Assembly: GCF_008974145.1 (NCBI RefSeq)
Contig: NZ_BJKP01000001.1
Span: 62,001-126,000 of the forward strand
Direction: 5' to 3'
From: Microcystis aeruginosa NIES-4325
GTDB taxonomy: Bacteria; Cyanobacteriota; Cyanobacteriia; Cyanobacteriales; Microcystaceae
Length of the DNA stretch: 64,000 bases
Position 1 is the stretch's first letter. Every line of letters begins with the position of its first letter. The translations under genes were made by a program, and so were the position numbers. The notes beneath the pieces are model-generated. The model made no database searches, had not been told where the DNA came from, and saw nothing but the letters and a program-made list of their open reading frames with translations. Below are positions 56,124 to 64,000 of the stretch, one piece after another.

Positions 56124-56609
56124 TTATTGATCGATATTACCCAATTGGGTTAAAGCTGTCCCGGTGAGACGACAAATTTGCCACTCTTGGAAGACCTTAG
56201 CCCCCATTTTTCCATAAAAATCGATCGCCAGTTGATTCCACTCTAAGACAGTCCATTCTAAAAGTCCTGCATCCCTAGCGACGGCAATTTTAGCCACAGC
56301 CATTAGTAAAGCTTTCCCGATACCTTGACTGCGATAATCGGGTAAAACAAAGATATCTTCTAGGTAAATCCCCGGTTTAGTTATAAAGGTGGAATAGTTA
56401 GCAAAAAATAGGGCAAAACCGACTATTTTACCCTCTACTTCCGCCACCAATGCTTCGATGTAGGGTTTTTCTCCGAATAAATGCTCCCCTAAAGCTTGAC
56501 TATTTCCTGTCATTAAATGGCTGAGTTCTTGATAGGCCGCTAGGGCGACAATTAAGTCAAAAATAGCCTTGACATCGGTAGCAACGGCAGCACGGATAGA
56601 ATAATTCAT
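56124..56609 (-). CDS. GNAT family N-acetyltransferase (diamine/thialysine type)
   Basis: A 161-residue GNAT. The acetyl-CoA loop is [11 protein letters not shown], preceded by LEDIFVLPD; the C-terminal [13 protein letters not shown] resembles the spermidine/thialysine acetyltransferase group, as does [12 protein letters not shown]. Acyl acceptor not determined. Located 22 nt downstream of the GI-repeat gene (56632) on the same strand, so both may be on one transcript. Confidence 0.8.
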   Translation of the reverse strand: MNYSIRAAVATDVKAIFDLIVALAAYQELSHLMTGNSQALGEHLFGEKPYIEALVAEVEGKIVGFALFFANYSTFITKPGIYLEDIFVLPDYRSQGIGKALLMAVAKIAVARDAGLLEWTVLEWNQLAIDFYGKMGAKVFQEWQICRLTGTALTQLGNIDQ

Positions 56610-56631
56610 GATTGCTGGTCAAATCTTGATT

Positions 56632-56934
56632 TTAATGCTGATGATGTTTATGGGGAGATTCAGCAGGGGGAGAATTAAGATTGGAAAAATGCCCGTTATT
56701 TAATCCCATCCCAACGCTACCAATACTGAAAAGTCCCATGGACACAAAACCGGCTGCAATTGTCCCCATGGCCACAGTTCCAATGGAAACTACTCCCATA
56801 GGAACAATACCGATGGAAATAACGCCCATGGGAACAATACCAATAGAAATTATACCGGTGGGGGCAATACCGATCGACAACCATTTTCGCCCACCACAAC
56901 TATTCTCTTTTTCTTGACCTAGATTGGAATCCAT
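56632..56934 (-). CDS. Short glycine/isoleucine repeat protein with His-rich tail, 100 aa
   Basis: A Trp/Lys-rich start (NSCGGRKWLSIGI) leads to about eight imperfect 7-8 residue repeats: GIAPTGI, ISIGIVPMGV, ISIGIVPMGV, VSIGTVAMGT, IAAGFVSMGL, FSIGSVGMGL. The last ~25 residues are hydrophilic and end in SPHKHHQH. The regular hydrophobic/Gly pattern suggests a beta-solenoid or a membrane-lying sheet; the tail could bind metal. The reverse strand is also open because of the repeat. I know no family. Confidence 0.6.
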   Translation of the reverse strand: MDSNLGQEKENSCGGRKWLSIGIAPTGIISIGIVPMGVISIGIVPMGVVSIGTVAMGTIAAGFVSMGLFSIGSVGMGLNNGHFSNLNSPPAESPHKHHQH

Positions 56935-57053
56935 GCTTTTAACCCCGAAGATGCTTTCAGCCTTCCCATCCTAGGTTAGGGGTAGAATTCTTGTCAAAAG
57001 ACCGCTAGTCAAAATGAAAGTTAATTTTTTATAAAAACTATTGACTTTTTATA

Positions 57054-57950
57054 TCAGTTATGTATTGGCGGAATACCAGCCGCATCGAGAATTTTCGGGA
57101 CTAAATCCTCTCGTTTTATTGCCATGATGTGGACACCTTGACATAACTGCCGGGCTAATTTTATTTGTTCGGCGGCGATTTTGATACCTTCTTCGAGGGG
57201 ATGAGGTGCATCAGCGAGTCGTTGAATGATCTGATCGGGAATTTGTACCCCCGGCACATTTTTATTTAAAAAAGCGGCGTTTTTAGCTGATTTTAACAGA
57301 AAAATCCCCGCTAGAATCGGTTTGTCGGCGAGGGAGGCCACCTGCTGCATGAACTTATCAAGACACTCGAAATCCGTAACTAATTGACTTTGAAAAAACT
57401 GCGCTCCCGCTTCGATTTTACGCTCAAAACGGCTTTGAAGACCAGACCAACTTTTTGACTGCACATCGACGGCAGCCCCAGCAAAAAGTTCTAGGGGTCC
57501 ATCTGGTAAAGATTTATCGTTAAAGTCAAAACCTTTATTCAATTTATCGATTAATTTTAACAAACGTACCGATTCTAGGTCAAAAACTGCTCTAGCTTGG
57601 GGATGATCTCCTGCTTTGACAGGATCTCCAGTTAAAGCTAGTATATTTCTCAATCCCAAAGCATGAGCACCCATGAGATCTGCTTGTAATCCGATCACAT
57701 TGCGATCGCGACAGGCCATTTGACAGATGGGTTCGATGTCGTGTTGATAGAGAATAGCGGAGGCAGCCAGAGAGGACATTCGCACTACTGCGCGACTGCC
57801 ATCGGTAATATTAGCCGCATGAACGCGATTTTTTAGCCATAGGGCCATTTCTAGCATATGACTGGCATTACCCCCTTTCGGGGGAGTAATCTCGGCTGTA
57901 ATCAAAAATTCTCGGTCTTGAACCGCGCGTCGTAAACGAGTAGTCATCAA
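57054..57950 (-). CDS. metF: Methylenetetrahydrofolate reductase
   Basis: Reduces 5,10-methylene-THF to 5-methyl-THF for methionine synthesis; FAD-dependent TIM barrel. Seen: FLITAEITPPKGGN with the catalytic Glu region, VHAANITDGSRA, PICQMACRDRNVIGLQADL, and NILALTGDPVKAGDHP. Length 298 aa is normal for the bacterial single-domain enzyme. Uses the folate pool also served by the cyclo-ligase at 17,043. Confidence 0.9.
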   Translation of the reverse strand: MMTTRLRRAVQDREFLITAEITPPKGGNASHMLEMALWLKNRVHAANITDGSRAVVRMSSLAASAILYQHDIEPICQMACRDRNVIGLQADLMGAHALGLRNILALTGDPVKAGDHPQARAVFDLESVRLLKLIDKLNKGFDFNDKSLPDGPLELFAGAAVDVQSKSWSGLQSRFERKIEAGAQFFQSQLVTDFECLDKFMQQVASLADKPILAGIFLLKSAKNAAFLNKNVPGVQIPDQIIQRLADAPHPLEEGIKIAAEQIKLARQLCQGVHIMAIKREDLVPKILDAAGIPPIHN

Positions 57951-58174
57951 TTTATCTAGGTTTTAATCATAGATTCTATAGCAGATTTAGCCCGGAAATG
58001 ACTGGGATGGAAGCAATGATCATCGGGCGGCGCCGCTTTATACTGGTCGGTGTCAGTGCCTGGCTGATATTTAAGTTAACTGGCAGGAAAAAATTTCTAA
58101 TGTAGTATAATACACGGACAGTTTAACCAAATTCGTTTACAAGTGTAAAGGATAACCGATTCGATCGAGCGATC

Positions 58175-58903
58175 ATGCAAACTCTTTCTCGTTTACCTAC
58201 TAAAGACAAAGCCCTAATCATGACTCATCCCCTCAAAATCGTCGCTTTAGGTGATAGCCTTGTGTATGGCTATGGCGACCCCGTGGGTGGCGGTTGGGCC
58301 GAACGCCTACGTCGTTTGTGGATGGAAAGTGCCGGTCATGCCCTGTATAATTTGGGTATTCGCGGCGATCGAGTGGTACAAGTGTCCGAACGTTTAGAAC
58401 AGGAATTTCGTCTTAGGGGTGAAATTCGCAATCGTCTCCCTGACCTAATTCTTCTCTCCGTCGGTGTTAATGATACAGCCCGCTTAGGCCGGCCCGATGG
58501 TCGCACCTACACCGATCACGATCTTTTTCAAACTCAAATGGAACATTTACTCGCCCGGGCCCGTTCTCTTTGCCCGGTTTTGTTTGTAGGTATGATTCCC
58601 GTGGATGAGCGGAAAATGCCCTTTTTAGATTGTTTTTACTTCAACCATCGCGATCAGTATAGTTTTAAAGAAACCACTAAACAAGCTTGTCTAGAGCAGA
58701 ATATTCCCTATCTCGATTTATTTGACCTCTGGATGGACCGGGGTGGTCTGTGGTGCCAAGAAAGATTAATGGAAGATGGACTTCATCCCAATGTCCAGGG
58801 CTATCAATCAATTTTAGAGGATATTTTAAACTGGTCGCCCCTCACCTCCTTTGTCGGTGTGGATGGTTTTATTCAACCGTTCACAGGAATTGCACAAAAG
58901 TGA
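58175..58903 (+). CDS. SGNH/GDSL-type hydrolase
   Basis: Esterase- or lipase-like enzyme, 242 aa. Block I VALGDSLVYGYG with S28, block II Gly in NLGIRGDRV, block III SVGVNDTARLG, and block V EDGLHPNVQGYQ with the catalytic Asp and His. No signal peptide, so probably cytosolic. ATG 58175 has no strong ribosome site; an in-frame ATG at 58,220 would begin just before the core (MTHPLKIVALGD). Substrate unknown; thioesterase TesA-like activity is possible. Confidence 0.85.
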   Translation: MQTLSRLPTKDKALIMTHPLKIVALGDSLVYGYGDPVGGGWAERLRRLWMESAGHALYNLGIRGDRVVQVSERLEQEFRLRGEIRNRLPDLILLSVGVNDTARLGRPDGRTYTDHDLFQTQMEHLLARARSLCPVLFVGMIPVDERKMPFLDCFYFNHRDQYSFKETTKQACLEQNIPYLDLFDLWMDRGGLWCQERLMEDGLHPNVQGYQSILEDILNWSPLTSFVGVDGFIQPFTGIAQK

Positions 58904-59558
58904 TATCCTCTGTTCTCAGTGGTTCTAGCGGCGTTACAGAAACCAGAAGAGCCAGCAAATAAACTGGTCAAACCCTGTTAGTCTAAACTCCAGATCTGAG
59001 AAACGCTGCAAGTCTGACTAACTAGGGTTGGCTGAAAAAGCCTGAAATGCATCTAGGAAAAAGGTTTAGACTAAATAAAGTCTAGAAGAAAGGTACAAAA
59101 AAGGTCAAATAGCTGGCTCTTCTCGACCTTGTGTGATAATTTTTGCCCATGTAATCCTGAAGTGCTGATCGGGCAAGACTTTTAGGACTATTTGGCGGGA
59201 AAAACTGTCAGTATAGACCTCGTTGCCACACGGAAACCAGAAGAGCCATATTTGAGTAAGCCAGACAGGAGCCAGAAAAAGATATTGATCAGAAAAGTCA
59301 CGATCAAGCTAGAGGTTTAAAGACTGATTGGGTTCCAATTATTTTTATTAATAAATATTTTACACAATTCAGACCAGATAAGCAAGAGGGCTACGGCACT
59401 ACTACCAAATAATTACCTAGATTTATTCAGTAAACCCTAGATACCTAAAGGGGAGGAATTATTGCCAAAATAGACAGGGAAAGAGCCAATATTTAATACA
59501 ATTTACCTACAGTGAAGATTTTTGCCGTTAGACTAGGCTAAGAAACCCTACTGGAAAT
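58904..59558. other. 655-nt gap with repeats, no gene
   Basis: A 16-bp direct repeat GAAACCAGAAGAGCCA occurs at 58,939 and 59,233, and its AGAAGAGCCA core is inverted at 59,114. Inside lies a ~420-bp element with MITE-type ends. No convincing reading frame or RNA gene. Looks like a graveyard of insertion sequences. Confidence 0.45.
59022..59440. mobile_element. MITE-like element, ~420 bp
   Basis: Left end CTAGGGTTGGCTGAAAAAG, right end inverted CTAGGGTTTACTGAATAAATC. Same end family as the 53,181-53,275 element but longer inside. Non-coding. Confidence 0.55.
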
Positions 59559-60584
59559 ATGCGTTACAAACTTTTAGGTAATAGTGGTCTGCGAGTTTCC
59601 GAACTATGTTTGGGAACGATGACATTCGGGGAAGATTGGGGTTGGGGGTCGGATAAAGAGGAAAGTTGGGCGGTTTTTCGGGCTTTTGCGGCAGCGGGCG
59701 GCAATTTTATCGATACCGCTAATCTCTACACTAACGGAACCAGTGAAACATTAGTGGGGGAATTTGTCAAGGGCGATCGAGAAAAATGGGTAATCGCCAC
59801 CAAATATTCTCTCAACACCCGCCCCGGCGATGTCAATGCCTGCGGAAATCATCGAAAAAACCTCTTTCAAGCGGTAGAAGCTAGTTTAAAGCGTTTAGGC
59901 ACTGATTACATCGATTTACTCTGGCTTCATCTTTGGGACTCTCTCACTCCTATCGAGGAAGTGATGCGCGCTTTCGATGATTTAGTCAGGATGGGAAAAG
60001 TCCTTTATATCGGCATTTCTGACAGTCCTGCTTGGATTGTCTCCCAAGCAAACACCCTGGCCACCCTACGGGGATGGACACCCTTTATCGGACTACAAAT
60101 AGAATATTCTCTCAAGGAACGCACCCCCGAGCGGGAATTATTGCCCATGGCCAAGGCATTAAATATCGGGGTGACAGCTTGGAGTCCCCTGGGAGGGGGA
60201 GTTTTAACGGGAAAATATAATCAACCCAACCCCGTCGATGGTCGTTTAAGCATGACCGACCAACCTTTTCAAATTTTTGATCGCGATCTGAAAATTGCCG
60301 AGACCGTTCTAGAGATTGCCAGAGAAATCGAGAAATCACCGGCACAAGTGGCATTAAATTGGCTGAGAAATCGCCCTAACTCCGTAATTCCCATCATTGG
60401 CGCTCGAAGATTGTCTCAATTGCAGGATAATCTCGCCTGTGTGGACTTTAACCTAACCAGGGAACATCTGCAACGACTCGATAATATCAGTGCCATTTCC
60501 CTCGGTTTTCCCCACGAACTTTTAGCCAGTCAATTTGTTCGCGATATCCTATTAGGAGGAGTAGCGGCACAATTGGATCGATGA
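59559..60584 (+). CDS. Aldo/keto reductase
   Basis: 341-aa NADPH reductase of the AKR fold, of the Yeast aldo/keto- or Tas-like group. Tetrad: Asp and Tyr in FIDTANLYTNG, Lys in VIATKYSLN, His in LLWLHLWDS. Cofactor loop IPIIGARRLSQLQDN. Its stop overlaps the start of the GGCT-type gene by 4 nt (ATGA), so translation is coupled. Substrate unknown; detoxification of carbonyls is common in the family. Confidence 0.88.
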   Translation: MRYKLLGNSGLRVSELCLGTMTFGEDWGWGSDKEESWAVFRAFAAAGGNFIDTANLYTNGTSETLVGEFVKGDREKWVIATKYSLNTRPGDVNACGNHRKNLFQAVEASLKRLGTDYIDLLWLHLWDSLTPIEEVMRAFDDLVRMGKVLYIGISDSPAWIVSQANTLATLRGWTPFIGLQIEYSLKERTPERELLPMAKALNIGVTAWSPLGGGVLTGKYNQPNPVDGRLSMTDQPFQIFDRDLKIAETVLEIAREIEKSPAQVALNWLRNRPNSVIPIIGARRLSQLQDNLACVDFNLTREHLQRLDNISAISLGFPHELLASQFVRDILLGGVAAQLDR

Positions 60585-60988
60585 TAGAAGTCTTTGTTTA
60601 TGGAACCCTGAAACCCAAGGAAAGTAACTATTCTGCCTACTGTGCAGGAAAAGTGATCAACTCTAAAACCGCTTACACAAAGGGGCATTTATACCATCTT
60701 ACCGCCCTCGGTTATCCCGGACTGACCGAGGGCGAGGGCTGGGTCAAGGGAATTTTATTGACTTTTAACGCAGATTATGATATGGGGCTTTTGGATAGTT
60801 TGGAAGATTATCAACCCGGCAGACCTCCAGAAGAAAACGAGTATCAGCGTCGCAGAATTCCTATTTATAATCTAGAGCGAGAATTGATCGGCGAAGCTTG
60901 GGGATATATGATGACACCGGCAAAAATAGCTTTTCATGGGGGTGTTTGGCTGCCTTCCGGTTGCTGGACCAGTAGCGATCGAGAATAG
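60581..60988 (+). CDS. Gamma-glutamylcyclotransferase-like protein
   Basis: A 135-residue GGCT-fold protein. The substrate-phosphate loop VFVYGTLKPKES is near the N-terminus; YPGLTEGEGWVKGILL and LLDSLEDYQPGRP with the family's catalytic Glu region (EDY) follow. May release 5-oxoproline from gamma-glutamyl peptides or amines. Coupled to the aldo/keto reductase by a 4-nt overlap, so both could be part of glutathione-dependent carbonyl handling (inference). Confidence 0.8.
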   Translation: MIEVFVYGTLKPKESNYSAYCAGKVINSKTAYTKGHLYHLTALGYPGLTEGEGWVKGILLTFNADYDMGLLDSLEDYQPGRPPEENEYQRRRIPIYNLERELIGEAWGYMMTPAKIAFHGGVWLPSGCWTSSDRE

Positions 60989-61047
60989 GGATGATCGGGC
61001 CGATTCTGTTAAGATATACAAATTAAAAGCTTAATCGTGAAAAAATT

Positions 61048-61248
61048 ATGTATCTACTCCTAGAAGTGGCCAGTGGCAAATTCCCCGTTTATTTTGTAGC
61101 AGTTTATGTGGTCGGTTTTCTCGCTGCTGTCACCATCGGTTCGATCGCTTGGTACAATTCTAAACGCCCAGTTGGTTGGGAAGATGCCCAAAGACCCGAT
61201 ATTATCCCCGAAGTAAAGACCGAGGTAGATTCTGATTCTCAATCCTAG
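61048..61248 (+). CDS. Small thylakoid protein, Psb35-like
   Basis: 66 aa, one membrane helix (about 14-36: VYFVAVYVVGFLAAVTIGSIAW) followed by YNSKRPVGWEDAQRPDIIP and an acidic tail. This matches my memory of Psb35, which stabilises the CP47 assembly module and its high-light-inducible proteins in Synechocystis. I leave the symbol blank because the match cannot be checked here. Ends 12 nt before a heptamer repeat at 61,260; the glgA start lies 160 nt downstream. Confidence 0.6.
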   Translation: MYLLLEVASGKFPVYFVAVYVVGFLAAVTIGSIAWYNSKRPVGWEDAQRPDIIPEVKTEVDSDSQS

Positions 61249-61408
61249 CAAAAGACAGTAATCAGTGATCAGTTATCATACTGTTGGCTGATAACTGACA
61301 AATCCCCAACAGCCGGGAAAATAATCAAGATATTTGATCGATTGGGTGAATAATTCCCCTATAATCACTAACATTGCCCATATCGATCTTCACAGAAGCT
61401 GGAACAGT

Positions 61409-62836
61409 ATGCGAATTCTATTTGTGGGTGCCGAGGCCGCCCCGATTGCCAAAGTTGGGGGAATGGGGGACGTAATTGGGGCATTACCGAAAGTCTTGCG
61501 TCAGCTAGGTCATGACGTGCGGATTTTCCTGCCCTACTACGGTTTTCTTCAGGAAAAAATGGAGATCCCTTCCGAACCCATTTGGTCAGGATTCGCCATG
61601 TTTCAGGATTTTTTAGTCTATGAAACGGTTTTACCCGATACGGACATTCCCCTCTACCTCTTTGGTCATCTAGCCTTCTCCGGACGCAGTATCTACGGAG
61701 GCGAAGATGAGGCCTGGAGATTTACCCTTTTTGCCAATGGTGCGGCGGAATTTGCCTGGAATTACTGGAAACCGCAAGTTATTCACTGTCATGATTGGCA
61801 TACGGGCATGATTCCCGTCTGGATGCACCAAGACCCCGATATTAGCACCGTTTTTACGATCCATAATCTCGCCTACCAGGGGCCTTGGCGGGAGGCGTTA
61901 GAAAAAATGACTTGGTGTCCTTGGTATATGCAGGGCGATAATACCATGGCTGCGGCGGTTCAATTTGCTAATCGCGTCACTACCGTCTCTCCGACCTATG
62001 CCCATCAAATACAGACCCCCATTTATGGCGAAAATTTAGAGGGATTATTGTCCTATATTTCCGGCAATCTGGTGGGGATTGTCAACGGTATCGATACGGA
62101 GGTGTATAACCCAGCGAAAGATGTTTATCTTAAGCAGAATTTTACCCCAGAAACCCTAGAAAAACGTCTGGCCAATAAAATTGCCCTGCAAGAAGAAGTG
62201 GGGCTACAGGTCAGCAGAAATGCCTTTGTCATGGGGATGGTGACGCGTTTGGTGGAACAAAAAGGTATTGATCTAGTGATGCAAATTTTAGATCGCTTTC
62301 TCACCTATACCGATGCTCAATTGATTATTTTGGGTACAGGCGATCGCTATTATGAAACCCAACTATGGGAGATGACTTCCCGTTTCCGGGGGCGAATGTC
62401 CCTGCATCTTCTCTATAGTGATGCCCTTTCCCGTCGCATCTATGGGGGGGCCGATGCTTTGTTAATGCCTTCCCGTTTTGAACCCTGCGGCATTTCCCAA
62501 TTAATGGCCATGCGTTATGGTTGCATCCCCATGGTCCGTCGCACCGGTGGTTTAGTCGATACAGTGTCTTTCCACGACCCGATTCAGGAAAAAGGAACGG
62601 GATTTAGTTTCGATCGCTATGAACCTTTAGACCTGTTTACCTGTATGATCCGGACTTGGGAAAGTTTCCGTTATAAACAGGATTGGCAAAAACTACAGCA
62701 ACGGGCAATGACTCAAGATTTCAGTTGGTATAAATCCGCTTTGGAATATCTCAAAATCTACAAACAAATCACCGGACAATCGGATCAATTATCCGATGAA
62801 GAAAAGGATAAATTTGTCGCCCTGACTAGCAGTTAA
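61409..62836 (+). CDS. glgA: Glycogen synthase (ADP-glucose type)
   Basis: GT5 enzyme extending glycogen from ADP-glucose; cytosolic. The ADP-glucose loop is [18 protein letters not shown] (KxGG) at the N-terminus; [21 protein letters not shown], and the C-terminal [17 protein letters not shown] with [10 protein letters not shown] follow. 475 aa from ATG 61409; upstream ATG 61334 would add 25 residues of unlikely sequence. Cyanobacteria often have two GlgA isoforms; which one this is cannot be told. Confidence 0.93.
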   Translation: MRILFVGAEAAPIAKVGGMGDVIGALPKVLRQLGHDVRIFLPYYGFLQEKMEIPSEPIWSGFAMFQDFLVYETVLPDTDIPLYLFGHLAFSGRSIYGGEDEAWRFTLFANGAAEFAWNYWKPQVIHCHDWHTGMIPVWMHQDPDISTVFTIHNLAYQGPWREALEKMTWCPWYMQGDNTMAAAVQFANRVTTVSPTYAHQIQTPIYGENLEGLLSYISGNLVGIVNGIDTEVYNPAKDVYLKQNFTPETLEKRLANKIALQEEVGLQVSRNAFVMGMVTRLVEQKGIDLVMQILDRFLTYTDAQLIILGTGDRYYETQLWEMTSRFRGRMSLHLLYSDALSRRIYGGADALLMPSRFEPCGISQLMAMRYGCIPMVRRTGGLVDTVSFHDPIQEKGTGFSFDRYEPLDLFTCMIRTWESFRYKQDWQKLQQRAMTQDFSWYKSALEYLKIYKQITGQSDQLSDEEKDKFVALTSS

Positions 62837-62846
62837 ATCCCCCTGT

Positions 62847-62875
62847 AGTAGGGGTGAAGATCTATCCCCCCTACT
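62847..62875. terminator. Candidate bidirectional terminator
   Basis: AGTAGGGG and CCCCTACT stem with a 13-nt loop between the convergent glgA and VWA genes, 10 nt from each stop. No long U-run. Confidence 0.45.
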
Positions 62876-62885
62876 CCAGCAGAAA

Positions 62886-63506
62886 TTAATCGGTAATGGC
62901 GTTGAGAAGAACTTCCGCTAGGGTCATATCTTCCATATCATCGATAGTAATCGTGTCAACGATATCGAATTTGGCCCCTGCTGATTCTAGTTGATCGTCT
63001 AAAGCTTTAAGAAATTCGGTTGCTTGTCGATCATGTCCTACTTGAATCAGAGAAATCGCTAATTCTTGATCGTTATCGAGTTTTCGAGAAGCTTCGATAA
63101 TTTGACGCATCACCGCTTTGCGATCATCTGGTTCTCCGTCGGTAATCACCAGAATAGTTTCTCCGTTTGGTTTAGTTTTGCCGGCAGTTTTGCGCTGAAA
63201 ATAATTATTGAGGGCATCTTGGAGAACAGCGGCTAGGTCTGTCCTCCCCATCGGTTCATTTTCTTGATAAATTTGCGTCACCTTATCGGATGTAACATTA
63301 TCATAGCGTCGGAAACGTCCAGAGAAAAGATAGATAGTGATGCCGTCGGGATCGATTTCCTCGCACTTTCTAGCCAAGGCAAGGGTGGATTCTTGGGCAA
63401 TTTGCCAACGGGTTTTCTCGCTGGGTCTATCAGCCGTGGACATACTGCCACTTTTGTCAATAATCAGAGTATAATCTCTGTCCTGTACAACACTTTCACT
63501 GGCCAT
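62886..63506 (-). CDS. VWA-domain protein
   Basis: A single von Willebrand A domain, 206 aa. The MIDAS site is complete: IIDKSGSMS (D17, S19, S21), Thr in MGRTDLAAV, Asp in ITDGEPDD. No signal peptide or membrane segment, so cytosolic. Such proteins often work with MoxR AAA+ chaperones, none of which is near. ATG 63506 is preceded by GGAGG about 10 nt upstream; the TTG at 63527 is rejected. Confidence 0.85.
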   Translation of the reverse strand: MASESVVQDRDYTLIIDKSGSMSTADRPSEKTRWQIAQESTLALARKCEEIDPDGITIYLFSGRFRRYDNVTSDKVTQIYQENEPMGRTDLAAVLQDALNNYFQRKTAGKTKPNGETILVITDGEPDDRKAVMRQIIEASRKLDNDQELAISLIQVGHDRQATEFLKALDDQLESAGAKFDIVDTITIDDMEDMTLAEVLLNAITD

Positions 63507-63540
63507 AGGGGCTATACCTCCAAGCAATTTGCGCTCGTCC

Positions 63541-63637
63541 TATAGCGGTGTGCAGTCGTATGAGGTACAGTGTCACGAGCTATAAACCATGCTAGGCAAA
63601 GCTTAGTCTGTATCTCACTCAATCGCTTACCGCTATA
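63541..63637. repeat. Small inverted-repeat element
   Basis: TATAGCGGT at the left and ACCGCTATA at the right enclose 97 bp without a gene. TATAGCGGT ends are typical of small Microcystis-type insertion remnants (from memory). It sits in the promoter side of the VWA gene. Confidence 0.5.
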
Positions 63638-64000
63638 GTCTAATAATTATTAAACTCTAGGATGGAAACTCCACCTCGATCGACTAGGGTTTTTTAACTA
63701 TTGAGGGGGAGACAGCGCCAGCAACAGCAGAAACTATCGCCAGAAAACCGGTCGGGCTAAAATGAAAAAAGTCTGAAAATTTCTTAACCCGATACCCCAA
63801 ACAAAAAAGCGATCGCACTAATCCTACGATAAGCGATCGAATGATTGGTCACAAAAAAGAGTTATTTTATTCCGAGCAGTAGTATGACAACCAAATCTAC
63901 TTTCATCCTCGCACCAAAATTGGCTTACGTTGGCTACAAGGAGTTTTTCATAAGGGACGAGAACTTCTTATGCCTATTGCCCTTCTCCCCAAAAATCCCG
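63638..64000. other. Right edge: no firm gene
   Basis: Two plus-strand frames run off the edge. One begins at ATG 63884. The other, open from the TAG at 63,879 without an ATG, reads HPRTKIGLRWLQGVFHKGR and looks more protein-like. Neither can be decided without the next bases. The rest of the stretch has GCGATCGC sites at 63,809 and nearby, but no other structure that I can name. Confidence 0.25.

Noticed and set aside
56681-56917. Long plus-strand frame opposite the GI-repeat gene
   Set aside because: It is a by-product of the repeat: both strands stay open. The minus frame has the better start, a tail with a distinct composition and matches neighbouring gene direction.
59100-59230. Minus-strand peptide-like stretch in the 655-nt gap
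   Set aside because: A short open piece with no start and no resemblance I trust; probably chance within decayed repeat DNA.
1-64000. tRNA, rRNA and known riboswitch genes
   Set aside because: By eye I found no TPsiC-loop/cloverleaf or riboswitch core. A tRNAscan-SE or Infernal run could still find something small.

Overview
The window is a 64-kb piece of a unicellular, bloom-type cyanobacterium, most likely Microcystis or a close relative. Evidence seen directly: the cyanobacterial octamer GCGATCGC recurs throughout (for example at 329, 8893, 17226, 25531, 39516, 54872 and 63809). The genes include a high-light-inducible protein, a CrtO carotenoid ketolase, a flavodiiron flv4-2 type operon, a Psb35-like photosystem II assembly factor and a cyanobacterial DUF1995 protein. 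Gaps are loaded with heptamer repeats, small palindromic repeats and MITE-like elements. The genus is an inference; the phylum is secure. I saw no rRNA, tRNA or CRISPR array.

Layout. 1-5.7 kb: end of a GH57 glycosidase, aat, a polyprenyl-phosphate glycosyltransferase pair (GT2 plus GT-C) and unknown cyanobacterial genes. 5.7-15 kb: a winged-helix/acetyltransferase-like protein, a YiaA-like membrane protein, a Coq4-like protein, a SpoIID protein, fabZ with a TspO-like gene, VOC, SirB1, PPP phosphatase and nagA. 15-26 kb: aldo/keto reductase, folate cyclo-ligase, grxC-tadA, scpA, pdxH, a coiled-coil/nuclease-like DUF3782 protein, crtO, and a compact partner-switch module (STAS antagonist, REC-PP2C phosphatase, RsbW-like kinase) followed by an overlapping rhodanese. 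26-41 kb: LabA-like NYN protein, lipoprotein, TPR protein, queA, hli, radical SAM protein, baeRF3, moaE, prmA, serA, ilvB, bioD. 41-45 kb: an A+T-rich stand-alone type IIG restriction-modification enzyme. 45-53 kb: DUF1995, a lipoprotein pair, the flv4-psiE-flv2 operon, and an IS982-type element lying against the decayed tail of an N-type ATPase gamma gene. 53-64 kb: clpB, GNAT, a glycine/isoleucine repeat protein, metF, SGNH hydrolase, aldo/keto reductase with GGCT, Psb35-like, glgA and a VWA protein.

Most genes are monocistronic or in pairs, as is usual in cyanobacteria. The real operons are GT2-GT-C, fabZ-TspO-like, grxC-tadA, RsbW-like-rhodanese, lipoprotein plus 90-residue protein, flv4-psiE-flv2 and aldo/keto reductase-GGCT. 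No large unknown system stands out. The best leads are the complete partner-switch cluster, the atpG relic, a MITE whose empty site can be reconstructed inside the window, element ends that supply stop codons to genes, and an odd GI-repeat protein with a histidine tail.
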